From Deltaproteobacteria bacterium (GTDB lineage: Bacteria; Myxococcota; UBA796; SXON01), in the NCBI GenBank assembly GCA_947483545.1, contig CANKNP010000026.1, forward strand, positions 1-24,439: a stretch of DNA of 24,439 nt. The letters are read 5' to 3'. Positions 13,309 through 20,136 of this stretch are shown piece after piece. The translations under genes and the position numbers were made by a program. The stretch's first letter is position 1. Each line of letters starts with the position of its first letter. The notes beneath the pieces were generated by a model. That model was not told the origin of the DNA and did not search any database. It saw nothing but the letters and a program-made list of their open reading frames with translations.

Positions 13309-15204
13309 ATGCTCACCTTGTCCCTGCTTCTTCTCGCCTGCAACACCCACAACCTCGACTTCGACAGCAACGGCCTCTCGTGTGGGGCGGGCACGCATGC
13401 GCTGGACGGCGAGTGTGTGGTGGATGAGGCGGATTCGGATACGGATAGCGACGCGGACACGGATACCGATACGGATACCGACACGGATTCGGACAGCGAC
13501 ACGGACACGGATAGCGACACAGACCCCCCAGGAAGTTGTGAGGACGGGTTGGACGACGATGGGGACGGGTGGACCGACGCCGACGATCCAGACTGCGCCA
13601 CGGGCTCCGAGGAGAGGGGGTCCGGCGTCACCGGGTGCAACGACGGTGTTGACAACGAGGGCGACGGGCTCGCGGATTCCGCGGATCCGGAGTGTTCGTC
13701 GGCGGGCGACCAGACCGAGGCTCCAGACGATACCGACGGCGACGGCGACGGCTACTCGCCGGCCGACGGGGACTGTGACGACACCGACGCGACCGTGAGC
13801 CCGGCCGAGGTCGAGGTTTGTGACAATGGGATGGACGACGACTGTGATGGCACGCTCAATGACTGCGGCTGGGCCGGAACGATGGACATCGACGACGGGG
13901 CGTTTGCGTTGCGGGGGCATCGGGAAGCCGAATCCGCTGGCTACGACATGGCCGTTGGGGACATCAACGGCGATGGGCAGGCCGATGTCGTGGTCGGCGC
14001 GCCCGGTGGTGACGATGCGAGCGGCAATGGCGGCACCACCTACGTCGTGTACGGCCCGGTCACGGCAGACCTGGGCCTCTCCGCCGCAGACGCGATCCTG
14101 GGTGGCCCCGTGGTCTCCGAGTCCGCGGGATGGGGCATCGCCGTCGTCGGCGACACCGACGGGGACGGCACCGACGACATCGTCGTGGGGGCGCCGAGCG
14201 TCTCGGGCACGCCCTCCTCCTGCCACGTCTACTTGGTGACGGGCAGCCCGACTGGCGACGTCGACCTCTCCACCGCGACGGGCGCCTGGGCCGGCACCAC
14301 CGCGTCGGACAAGCTGGGTTGGGACGTCGATGGCGCGGGGGACATCAACGGCGATGGCCTCGCCGATTGGATCGCCGGTGCACCGTACGATCTGACCCGT
14401 GGCACCGGCGCGGCCTACCTGTTCTACAGCGGGACTGTCGGAACAGGCGATGTGGACGACGCCGACGCCCGCATCTACGGCAACGACGCCGGCGGCATCG
14501 GCGCTGCCGTCGCCGGGCCGGGTGACGTGGACGGGGACGGCGTCGACGACCTGCTCCTGGGCGGCGCCACCAGCGCCGGGAACAGCATCGGCGTCTTCTA
14601 CGGGCCGGTGAGCGGGAACGTCGTCTTCGACGGGGCCGACGCGACCGTCGCGGCAGCATCTGCCAGCCAAGAATATTTCGGGGCCCAACCGAATACGATG
14701 ACGGCCGGCGATGTCAACGCGGACGGACACCGCGATCTCTGGGTGAGCGCCCCCAACGCCGCGAGCGGGGGCACCCAACGGGGTGCGGCCTACCTGATCG
14801 AGGGCCCGATCACGGGGGCGCTCGACGCATTCACAGACGCCGCCGCGACAGTGTCTGGTACGACCGACACGGGCGGCTTCGGTTGGAGCATGGGCACCGT
14901 GGACGACTTGACCGGGGACGGCGGCGCCGAGCTGATGGCTGGGGCCGCAGGCGCCAACCGCTACGGGACCGGGACCGGCGCTGCGTTCCTGTTTTATTCC
15001 CCGGTGAGCGGGGACCTCGACGACACCGACGCGGACGCGCGCTTCGATGGCGTGAACAGCCAGGACCTCGCGGGAACGGCCTTCGCCGCCGGGTCGGACC
15101 TGACCGGTGATGGCGTGAACGACCTCGCCATCAGCGCGTACAACAGCGAGGGCGATGCGAGGTACGCTGGGAACGTCTGGGTGCTGCCGGGGAGCGGGTA
15201 CTGA
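13309..15204 (+). CDS. Asp-rich MopE/FG-GAP (integrin-alpha-like) lipoprotein
   Basis: The protein has 631 aa. The short lipoprotein signal MLTLSLLLLAC has its lipobox Cys at residue 11. An Asp-Thr/Asp-Ser tract occupies residues 42-72. Three Cys-framed metal-binding-like motifs follow: CEDGLDDDGDGWTDADDPDC, CNDGVDNEGDGLADSADPEC, and a MopE motif DGDGDGYSPADGDCDD...CDNGMDDDCDGTLNDC. Then come seven FG-GAP repeats (for example VGDINGDGQADVVVGAP and GDVDGDGVDDLLLGGA), forming an integrin-alpha-like calcium-binding propeller to the C-terminus. It is probably an outer-membrane surface lipoprotein for adhesion or ligand binding. ATG 13309 was chosen because GGAGG lies five bases upstream and the signal peptide starts there, although the frame is open further left. 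The ECF-type promoter links it to the upstream sigma factor. Confidence 0.9.
   Translation: MLTLSLLLLACNTHNLDFDSNGLSCGAGTHALDGECVVDEADSDTDSDADTDTDTDTDTDSDSDTDTDSDTDPPGSCEDGLDDDGDGWTDADDPDCATGSEERGSGVTGCNDGVDNEGDGLADSADPECSSAGDQTEAPDDTDGDGDGYSPADGDCDDTDATVSPAEVEVCDNGMDDDCDGTLNDCGWAGTMDIDDGAFALRGHREAESAGYDMAVGDINGDGQADVVVGAPGGDDASGNGGTTYVVYGPVTADLGLSAADAILGGPVVSESAGWGIAVVGDTDGDGTDDIVVGAPSVSGTPSSCHVYLVTGSPTGDVDLSTATGAWAGTTASDKLGWDVDGAGDINGDGLADWIAGAPYDLTRGTGAAYLFYSGTVGTGDVDDADARIYGNDAGGIGAAVAGPGDVDGDGVDDLLLGGATSAGNSIGVFYGPVSGNVVFDGADATVAAASASQEYFGAQPNTMTAGDVNADGHRDLWVSAPNAASGGTQRGAAYLIEGPITGALDAFTDAAATVSGTTDTGGFGWSMGTVDDLTGDGGAELMAGAAGANRYGTGTGAAFLFYSPVSGDLDDTDADARFDGVNSQDLAGTAFAAGSDLTGDGVNDLAISAYNSEGDARYAGNVWVLPGSGY
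13432..13524 (+). repeat. hexameric Asp-Thr/Asp-Ser codon repeat
   Basis: About 31 codons alternate GAY with ACN, TCN or AGC, encoding residues 42-72 of the lipoprotein. It is an acidic, unstructured spacer between the lipid anchor and the MopE/propeller domains. Such low-complexity tracts are slippage-prone. Confidence 0.85.
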
Positions 15205-15374
15205 TCGGACGCCCCGAAGTTCGCGCCCCACACGCGGACTTCGACCCCCGTGACCGTCACCACCCCCAAAGTTCGCGCCCTATGCGCGGCGACCTTCCGC
15301 ACGGGCGGCCACGTCCGCGGGCGAGCGCGAGTGAATAGCCGACCGTAGGCTCCTGGTCGGCGGGGGCGGGCGAC

Positions 15375-15446
15375 GATCATGGGGTGGAATCCACCGAGTT
15401 CCGGGCGGGGCCGGCTGCCGTGGCGCCATCCTCCGGGCGCACGCCG
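15375..15446 (-). repeat. intergenic module R5 with remnant of a paralog start
   Basis: Downstream of the Rpn stop, the minus strand reads GGAGGATGGCGCCACGGCAG, like the module copies at 8708 and 10492. It then reads GAACTCGGTGGATTCCACCC before ATGATCGTCGCCC. The same order precedes paralog 1 (GAACTTGGTACACTCCACCC before GTGATCCTCGCCC). No propeller gene follows, so this looks like the scar of a lost fourth unit. The remainder of 15205-15374 has only a 12-bp direct repeat, AAGTTCGCGCCC (15217-15228 and 15269-15280). Confidence 0.5.
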
Positions 15447-16355
15447 CTATTTCGCGGGCGCCACTCGCTCCGCCAGATCTCGCTTCAATGTCGCGAACCG
15501 CTTCGCGGTGACGATCTCACCGGCCAACCAGTCCAGGTCGTCGAGCGGACACATCGTCAACAACGCCTCGACCTCGGCCGTGTGCGCGGGGAATCGACGG
15601 CGCAGAAGCGCGCCGACGACAGCCTTCGCACCCTCGATCTTGCCCTCGATCTTGCCCTCGATCTTGCCCTCGATCTTGCCCTCGAGCCAGATTTCCTGCA
15701 TCGCGTACGCCATTCGAACCTCACTTCTTTGAAGAATAGCTTCGACCTCCGCCTCTGGCAAGCCCGTGGCCCGGGCCAACATTCCCAGGATGCCCAGGCG
15801 CTCAGCGACCTGTTCGCCAGCCGTTTGATGGATCAGCTCGGCAGCCACGGCGAGGTCCCTTCCGTGGGCCCTGCCCGCTCCCCGCCCCAGCGGCGCGAAC
15901 TGGGCCAACAAGGGGTCGGCAGCCAGCTCGGCCGCGCTCATCTTGTAGACCTCGACGACAAGGTAGCGAAAGGTGACGAGCACCTCCCCTCCGAGCTTCA
16001 CCGTGAGCGTGCCGCTGGGCTTTCGTTTCGGGCGTTTGAGTAGGAACAACACCGATCGAACGACCGGGCGCCCAGGCAGGCTCTCCCCGATACAGACGTT
16101 GTAGAAGAGCAGCCGATGTGGCACGTCGGATTCGGCGTGGGTCTCGAACTCCGCGTGTACCACATGGGGACCAAAGGGCCCGTGCACCCATCGAGCGCCG
16201 TCTGCGGCTCGTCGGACGGTCTCCACAATCTCCACCGCGATCGGCTCGCCGGCCGTGGGTGGATTGGGCCCAAAGGCGAGGCGGAGCAGCGCTTCCGGGT
16301 CGTACTTCCAGACCAGCTTGAGGGAGTGATCGAGTACATCGTGGGAGGCGTCCAT
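15447..16355 (-). CDS. Rpn/PD-(D/E)XK transposase-like nuclease family protein
   Basis: The protein has 302 aa. The N-terminal half carries the Rpn-like nuclease core: HDVLDHSLKLVWKYDPEALLRL, then VVHAEFETHAESDVPHRLLFYN (about 65-86). The latter corresponds to the family's E-x-Q/K...D...R-x2-x-Y motif, with Glu where Gln or Lys is usual (E69-F-E71), which may affect catalysis. The C-terminal segment (243-300, GALLRRRFPAH...LDDLDWLAGEIVTAKRFATLKRDL) resembles the DUF4351-type tail. Between them lies a four-fold EGKI repeat (225-242), a known feature of these proteins. Rpn proteins promote recombination or act as nucleases and are usually multicopy. A remnant of a second copy lies at 10561-10614. 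The ATG at 16355 is 61 bp after the carboxypeptidase stop on the same strand. Confidence 0.8.
   Translation of the reverse strand: MDASHDVLDHSLKLVWKYDPEALLRLAFGPNPPTAGEPIAVEIVETVRRAADGARWVHGPFGPHVVHAEFETHAESDVPHRLLFYNVCIGESLPGRPVVRSVLFLLKRPKRKPSGTLTVKLGGEVLVTFRYLVVEVYKMSAAELAADPLLAQFAPLGRGAGRAHGRDLAVAAELIHQTAGEQVAERLGILGMLARATGLPEAEVEAILQRSEVRMAYAMQEIWLEGKIEGKIEGKIEGKIEGAKAVVGALLRRRFPAHTAEVEALLTMCPLDDLDWLAGEIVTAKRFATLKRDLAERVAPAK
15631..15678 (-). repeat. 12-bp minisatellite, four exact copies, encoding (E-G-K-I) repeat
   Basis: CCCTCGATCTTG occurs four times head to tail, followed by a degenerate fifth copy. It is in frame with the Rpn-like gene and lies in its linker. Confidence 0.95.
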
Positions 16356-16416
16356 GCGGTCGATGTAACCGGATCCACTGTGCAGGCAACCCTGGAGAGG
16401 CCAAAAAATCGCCGCG

Positions 16417-17286
16417 TCAGTCGTACAGATGCTCCGTCATCCCCCACCGCAACTCCCCGCCCCCGATCCACCCCGCCCCCAACCCAAACGCATGATTCAC
16501 CGTGCCGTGCCCAAACGGCAAATCCCCCAACACAGGCACACACAGCGGCGCGAGGTGTTCGAGCAGCACGTCCCGAAGCGTCCAGTCTGATCCGGCGGGG
16601 GGTTCCGCACCCAGGAATGTCCCCAGCGCGAAGCCCACCGCGCCGTCGAACGCTCCGCTCTGTCCAAGCTGTGTGAGGAGCCGATCAATCTTGTAGGGCG
16701 CCTCGCCCAGGTCTTCCAACGCCACGATGCAACCCTGGCTGTTCAGCGCTCCCGGGGTCCCGGCCAACGAAGCCAGCACACACAAGTTCCCCCCCACGAT
16801 CCCGCCCGACGCCTCCCCGGGGACCCAGCTTGTCCCGATCAACGGTGGCTTCTCCCCGGTCAGCACCCGCCGCAGGTGATCGAGCGATCCCTCGTCGATG
16901 TGCCCAACCATGCTGTTGAGCACGGGCGCGTGTATCGCCGGCCCCCGGTGATGATTCAGCCAGACCGTGCCGTCCGAGAACCCCAGGAACGGCACCGGGG
17001 GCAGGGGATCTGCGAGGAGCGAGGGCAACAGTCGGGCGAGCCCGAACCCGCCGCGGGCCATCCAGACGGCGCCGCCTTCCACCTCCGCAGCCCTCGCCGC
17101 TCGCCGCAGGCTCTCCAGCCGCACCTGATCAGAACCGGCCAGGTATCGACAGGACGCCCCAACCGACGCGTCAAGCTCGACCCGATACCCCCAGCCTCGC
17201 AGCACGTCCGCCCCGGCTTCAATGCGTGAACCATCGACGGCTCCCGCCGGTGCAACAACATGTATCACGGCCCCGGGCTTCAACAT
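16417..17286 (-). CDS. S66 family LD-carboxypeptidase
   Basis: The protein has 289 aa. The Ser-Glu-His signature of peptidase family S66 (muramoyl-tetrapeptide LD-carboxypeptidase, murein recycling; also microcin-C immunity MccF) is complete. MARGGFGLARLL is at about 76-87, the nucleophile Ser104 is in FLGFSDGT, Glu191 is in LEDLGEAPYKIDRLLTQL, and His260 is in FGHGTVNHAFGLG. The start MLKPGAVIHVVAPAG is the normal family N-terminus without a signal peptide, hence cytoplasmic. ATG 17286 shares a base with the upstream stop (TGATG), so it is translationally coupled to the DUF362/ferredoxin gene. The length is usual (about 290-310). The coupling with a DUF362 protein may hint at a substrate other than murein tetrapeptide; that is inference. 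Confidence 0.9.
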   Translation of the reverse strand: MLKPGAVIHVVAPAGAVDGSRIEAGADVLRGWGYRVELDASVGASCRYLAGSDQVRLESLRRAARAAEVEGGAVWMARGGFGLARLLPSLLADPLPPVPFLGFSDGTVWLNHHRGPAIHAPVLNSMVGHIDEGSLDHLRRVLTGEKPPLIGTSWVPGEASGGIVGGNLCVLASLAGTPGALNSQGCIVALEDLGEAPYKIDRLLTQLGQSGAFDGAVGFALGTFLGAEPPAGSDWTLRDVLLEHLAPLCVPVLGDLPFGHGTVNHAFGLGAGWIGGGELRWGMTEHLYD

Positions 17287-18539
17287 CAGAGCTGCTCGAT
17301 GTCCTTCTTGTACCGAGCGATCTGGCGAGCCATGCCGCGGGGCTCGCCTTCGATCACGATGGCGTCGTTCGGGCACACCCACCAGCAATACAGGCACTGG
17401 GCGCAGTCGGGCAGCTCGGTCTTCACCCCGATCTCCGCGAGCGTGAGCCCCGTGGGGCAGAACCCGACACAGCGCTCACATGTCCCGCACTTCTCCTGCT
17501 TTCGGCCCGTGATCCGCAGGGTGTCATCCTCCAGGAAGTACACGTCCTGCACGATCTTCAGCTTGTAGGCGATCTCCGTGACCTCCGGCTTCTGCACGAT
17601 CGGCCGCACGGTGCGCTTGAGCCACTCCAGCGACCGATTCTCCGCGAGCTTCGCCAGCCGCGTCCGTTCCGGCGGGCGCTTGATCGGCCGCAGCACTGGC
17701 AGCTCAGCCGTGATGCGCGCGATGATCTCGGGCGTGAGCAATCCCGCGTCTCTCGCATGTGTCAAATAGGGCACGTCGTCGCACGAGAGGCCGACGAGCC
17801 GCGCGATCACGGCGTCATTCACGAACGCATCGTCGCTCATCGCGAGCTGGCCGAACTTGAACGGTTCGCCGTCGCCCGGGCCGTTGCCCTCCATGCCGAT
17901 CAGCCCGTCCACGAGGATGAGATCCGGCTGCACGACCTCATTGATCGCAAAGATGTTGCGCGAAAGGTTGTAGTGCATGTGCCGCTTGTCCTGCCCGCGG
18001 CAAATCCCGACCCAGTTCTTCATCGCGCAGGAGAGTTGGGCCTCCGCGTGGGTCTTCACCTTGGGCACGCTGATCAGAAAGCCGGCGTTCAAGATGGTGG
18101 ATGCGACCTCGGGGTGGGCATCGTCGTGCAGCACCACGGGGGTGCCGGTGTCGGTGTTGAGGTCCACCGTGCGGATGCCGTAGCGGACTTTCAAGCTGTC
18201 CACCCGGAGCCGCCGGAACGTAGAGATCCCGCGGCGGGCGATGCCGACGTTCGAGCCGTCCGCGATGGTGATGTCGGTGTAGCCGCGGCCGCGGAGCTCA
18301 AAACACAGCGCGTCCAACACCCGCAGATCCGTGCAGTTGCCGGACAGCGCGACCAGGTCGTTGTTCAAGTTGGGCTTGATGACGATCGCGGTCGCGAGAT
18401 CCTTCGGGAGTGTTGTCGCCCAGCGGCTCAGGAGATCGGCCACGCCGGCCCGGACTTCGTCGTTGGTCCAGGCGGGCACGATGTCCACGCGCCGGGGGGT
18501 GGGTGCGTCGGGGCGGCGGTCAGCGGAGAACGAGAGCAT
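17286..18539 (-). CDS. DUF362 domain protein with two C-terminal [4Fe-4S] ferredoxin motifs
   Basis: The protein has 417 aa. DUF362 spans about residues 15-260, with VIKPNLNNDLVALSG (53-67), ITIADGSNVG, VPKVKTHAEAQLSCAMKNWVG (158-178) and ILVDGLIGMEGNGP. The C-terminus has two complete C-x2-C-x2-C-x3-C-P clusters: Cys351/354/357/361 (CGTCERCVGFCP) and Cys379/382/385/389 (CAQCLYCWWVCP). These predict two 4Fe-4S centres. DUF362 proteins are putative redox proteins of unresolved function. No signal peptide is seen. ATG 18539 follows GAGG closely. It is divergent from the STM4013-like gene, with only 33 bp between the starts. It is coupled to the S66 gene downstream (TGATG). Confidence 0.9.
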   Translation of the reverse strand: MLSFSADRRPDAPTPRRVDIVPAWTNDEVRAGVADLLSRWATTLPKDLATAIVIKPNLNNDLVALSGNCTDLRVLDALCFELRGRGYTDITIADGSNVGIARRGISTFRRLRVDSLKVRYGIRTVDLNTDTGTPVVLHDDAHPEVASTILNAGFLISVPKVKTHAEAQLSCAMKNWVGICRGQDKRHMHYNLSRNIFAINEVVQPDLILVDGLIGMEGNGPGDGEPFKFGQLAMSDDAFVNDAVIARLVGLSCDDVPYLTHARDAGLLTPEIIARITAELPVLRPIKRPPERTRLAKLAENRSLEWLKRTVRPIVQKPEVTEIAYKLKIVQDVYFLEDDTLRITGRKQEKCGTCERCVGFCPTGLTLAEIGVKTELPDCAQCLYCWWVCPNDAIVIEGEPRGMARQIARYKKDIEQL

Positions 18540-18559
18540 CCCTCACTCTATCCGGGCGC

Positions 18560-18565
18560 TATACC
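18560..18565 (+). promoter_or_regulatory. -10-like TATACC for the STM4013-like gene
   Basis: TATACC ends seven bases before ATG 18573, which would make the mRNA essentially leaderless. The same spacing is seen for TAAACT before 10657 and TACACT before the GTG at 6862. No convincing -35 was found. The divergent DUF362 start is only 21 bp to the left, so the promoters must overlap. Confidence 0.35.
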
Positions 18566-18572
18566 GTGCCGC

Positions 18573-19352
18573 ATGCGAGATCGGATCGGCAAGGCTGACG
18601 TGCTCTGGATCACGCTGGACACGCTCCGGTACGACGTCGCCGTGCGGGAGTGGGAGAACGGGGGAACGCCCTTCCTCCGCCGACTGATCCCGGAGGGTTG
18701 GGAGGAGCGCCACACCCCGGCTTCGTTTACCTACGCGGCACACGCAGCCTTCTTCGCGGGGTTCTTGCCCACGCCTGCCCGGCCCGGCCCGCACGTCCGC
18801 CCTTTTGCGTTGGGGTTCGCCGGCAGCGAGACGATCGGGCCCGACACCGCCGTGTTCGAGGCACCGGACATCCCCGCCGGTTTGCGAGCGGCCGGCTACC
18901 ACACGGTGTGTATCGGTGGGACAGGGTTCTTCAACCCCGCCACGCCCCTTGGCCGGGTTCTCCCTGGCTTGTTCGACGAAGCGCATTGGGAGCCCTCTTT
19001 CAGCGTGACCTCGCCCGGCTCGACCGCGGCGCAGGTAGACCGCGGCATCGAAGTGATACACGCCCACCCGCGGGTGTTTTTGTGTATCAATGTATCAGCG
19101 ATACATCAGCCGAACAGAATGTATCAGCCTGGAGCGACAGTTGATACATGTGATACACACGCAGCGGCCCTTCGCTACGTGGATCGGGAACTCCAACGGT
19201 TGTTTGAGGCCTTATCGCGTGACACCGCCTGGGTGATCACCAGCGACCACGGCACCTGCTACGGCGAGGACGGGTTCGTCGGGCATCGGATCGGGCATCC
19301 CGTCGTCTGGACGGTGCCCTATGCCGAGGGACTTTCCCTCTCGGCCGCGTGA
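18573..19352 (+). CDS. STM4013/SEN3800-family sulfatase-like hydrolase
   Basis: The protein has 259 aa of the alkaline-phosphatase/sulfatase superfamily, short type. Recognisable stretches are VLWITLDTLRYDVA (10-23, metal-binding Asp16), RHTPASFTYAAHAAFFAGFLP (46-65), FGAPDI-like FEAPDIPAGLRAAGYHT, CINVSAIHQPN (171-181), SDHGTCYGEDG (224-234) and GHPVVWTVPY. These match the STM4013/SEN3800 family as I know it, which normally sits with STM4011/4012 radical-SAM and STM4014 genes. None of those partners is present here. ATG 18573 was chosen because it precedes the conserved LWITLDTLRYD directly; the frame is open far to the left but that is antisense to DUF362. The stretch encoding residues 160-195 uses AT-rich, rare codons and holds the heptamer cluster. 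Confidence 0.88.
   Translation: MRDRIGKADVLWITLDTLRYDVAVREWENGGTPFLRRLIPEGWEERHTPASFTYAAHAAFFAGFLPTPARPGPHVRPFALGFAGSETIGPDTAVFEAPDIPAGLRAAGYHTVCIGGTGFFNPATPLGRVLPGLFDEAHWEPSFSVTSPGSTAAQVDRGIEVIHAHPRVFLCINVSAIHQPNRMYQPGATVDTCDTHAAALRYVDRELQRLFEALSRDTAWVITSDHGTCYGEDGFVGHRIGHPVVWTVPYAEGLSLSAA
19053..19158. repeat. cluster of TGTATCA / TGATACA heptamers inside a coding region
   Basis: There are six exact heptamers. TGATACA occurs at 19054, 19142 and 19151. TGTATCA occurs at 19083, 19091 and 19120. There is also CGATACA at 19099. The 19091 and 19099 copies form a palindrome with a 3-base centre (TGTATC-AGC-GATACA). Others lie 8-9 bp apart. One more TGTATCA lies at 17261-17267 in the S66 gene. 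Surrounding DNA is about two thirds G+C, so the motif is expected far less than once per 100 bp. Confidence 0.85.
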
Positions 19353-19410
19353 GCTGGTGATACCGAACAATTGTGAGGCAGTCAGTTATGTTACATGCAT
19401 GGGGCGGCTC

Positions 19411-19443
19411 GGTTCCCGAGGCCGCAGGGTTGGTTCGGGCCGG
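19411..19443 (+). repeat. 33-bp exact direct repeat, left copy
   Basis: Identical to 22410-22442, beginning GGTTCCCGAGGCCGCAGGGT. Spacing is 2,999 bp, in the same orientation. The left copy lies 58 bp after the STM4013-like gene, downstream of the A-B-C operon. Confidence 0.92.
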
Positions 19444-19478
19444 GGGACGCCGCTTCATACCGGCGAGGGTTCCTGGGG

Positions 19479-19637
19479 TCAGGGTCCCTTCGCCAGCAGC
19501 GCGTCGACGAGGTCCTCGTCGGGGGTCCCCTCGTCCAGGCCCGTGGCCACGCGCGCCAGGCGCCGGGCGTGTTGGAGCGTCTTCGTTTGGGGCTCATGGT
19601 TCAGGCGTTTGGGGTAACTTTGGCGCGCCGGGTGCAC
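19479..19637 (-). CDS. possible small ORF or gene remnant at the end of the operon
   Basis: About 52 codons run from GTG 19637. The last ~35 residues (TKTLQHARRLARVATGLDEG and then a DEDLVDALLAKGP end) have balanced composition and G/C third positions, as expected for coding sequence. The first part overlaps the secreted-protein gene in another frame. No ribosome binding site and no ATG are seen. It could be a genuine small downstream gene or the C-terminus of a lost one. Confidence 0.3.
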   Translation of the reverse strand: MHPARQSYPKRLNHEPQTKTLQHARRLARVATGLDEGTPDEDLVDALLAKGP

Positions 19638-20136
19638 CCAACCCCGAATCCCACACGGGCACGAAAATCGGGAGCGGAGGCCCCGGGAACGGGACCGCAC
19701 AACGCTCGCCGAGCAGCCGGCCCTGGACCATGACGTCCCCGTTCGGGAGGTCCCAGGAGTCCGTCAGCTCGACCCTGTACCCGCACCGGTATTCACCCGA
19801 GACCGAACCCGAGGGCGGGCGGTCGTTCGCAGTCACGCGGAGCCGCGGGCTCCGCAGCGAACCCGCGCGGCAACGGTGGATACCCGGCACGCCGACCAAC
19901 TCAAACACCCACCAGGCTCTCCCCCCCTTCATGTCCACCACCACCCGACACCATCCCTCGGCCGGCCCCACGAGCGACAACACCTCGTCGGTCACCAACA
20001 TCACCTCGCCCGCCGCGGGAACGGTATAGACGGCGGTACGCGCGGCGACAGGGAGGGGGACGTGGAGCGGGGCAGCATCGGCCTCTTGCAGGCAGGTCAA
20101 CGCGGCCAACAACCCTAAGGATCTGGATATGGCCAT
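19594..20136 (-). CDS. secreted protein of unknown function (cassette gene C)
   Basis: The protein has 180 aa and is not recognised. An N-terminal signal-peptide-like stretch SLGLLAALTCLQEADA probably has its cleavage before APLHVPLP. The mature part is beta-rich with a few Cys (EGWCRVVVDM, IHRC, EYRCGYRVEL, ERCAVPFPG). It ends in VPVWDSGLGAPGAPKLPQTP. ATG 20136 was chosen for the signal peptide; the frame is open further upstream but that is a shadow of gene B. Its start lies 22 bases inside the end of gene B, so the two are probably co-translated. Position suggests an envelope or export partner of genes A and B; no function is proposed. Confidence 0.65.
   Translation of the reverse strand: MAISRSLGLLAALTCLQEADAAPLHVPLPVAARTAVYTVPAAGEVMLVTDEVLSLVGPAEGWCRVVVDMKGGRAWWVFELVGVPGIHRCRAGSLRSPRLRVTANDRPPSGSVSGEYRCGYRVELTDSWDLPNGDVMVQGRLLGERCAVPFPGPPLPIFVPVWDSGLGAPGAPKLPQTPEP

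Noticed and set aside
12928..15231. 767-codon minus-strand frame over the lipoprotein gene
   Set aside because: It is a repetitive V/G/R/I product that is the complement of the D-T/D-S and FG-GAP codons; the + strand protein has a lipobox, ribosome binding site and clear domains.
15631..15678. Possible CRISPR-like repeats
   Set aside because: The units are contiguous 12-mers without spacers and lie inside a coding frame.
17226..18572. Upstream extension of the sulfatase-like frame
   Set aside because: It lies antisense to the DUF362 gene and reads as shadow sequence; the conserved family N-terminus starts at ATG 18573.
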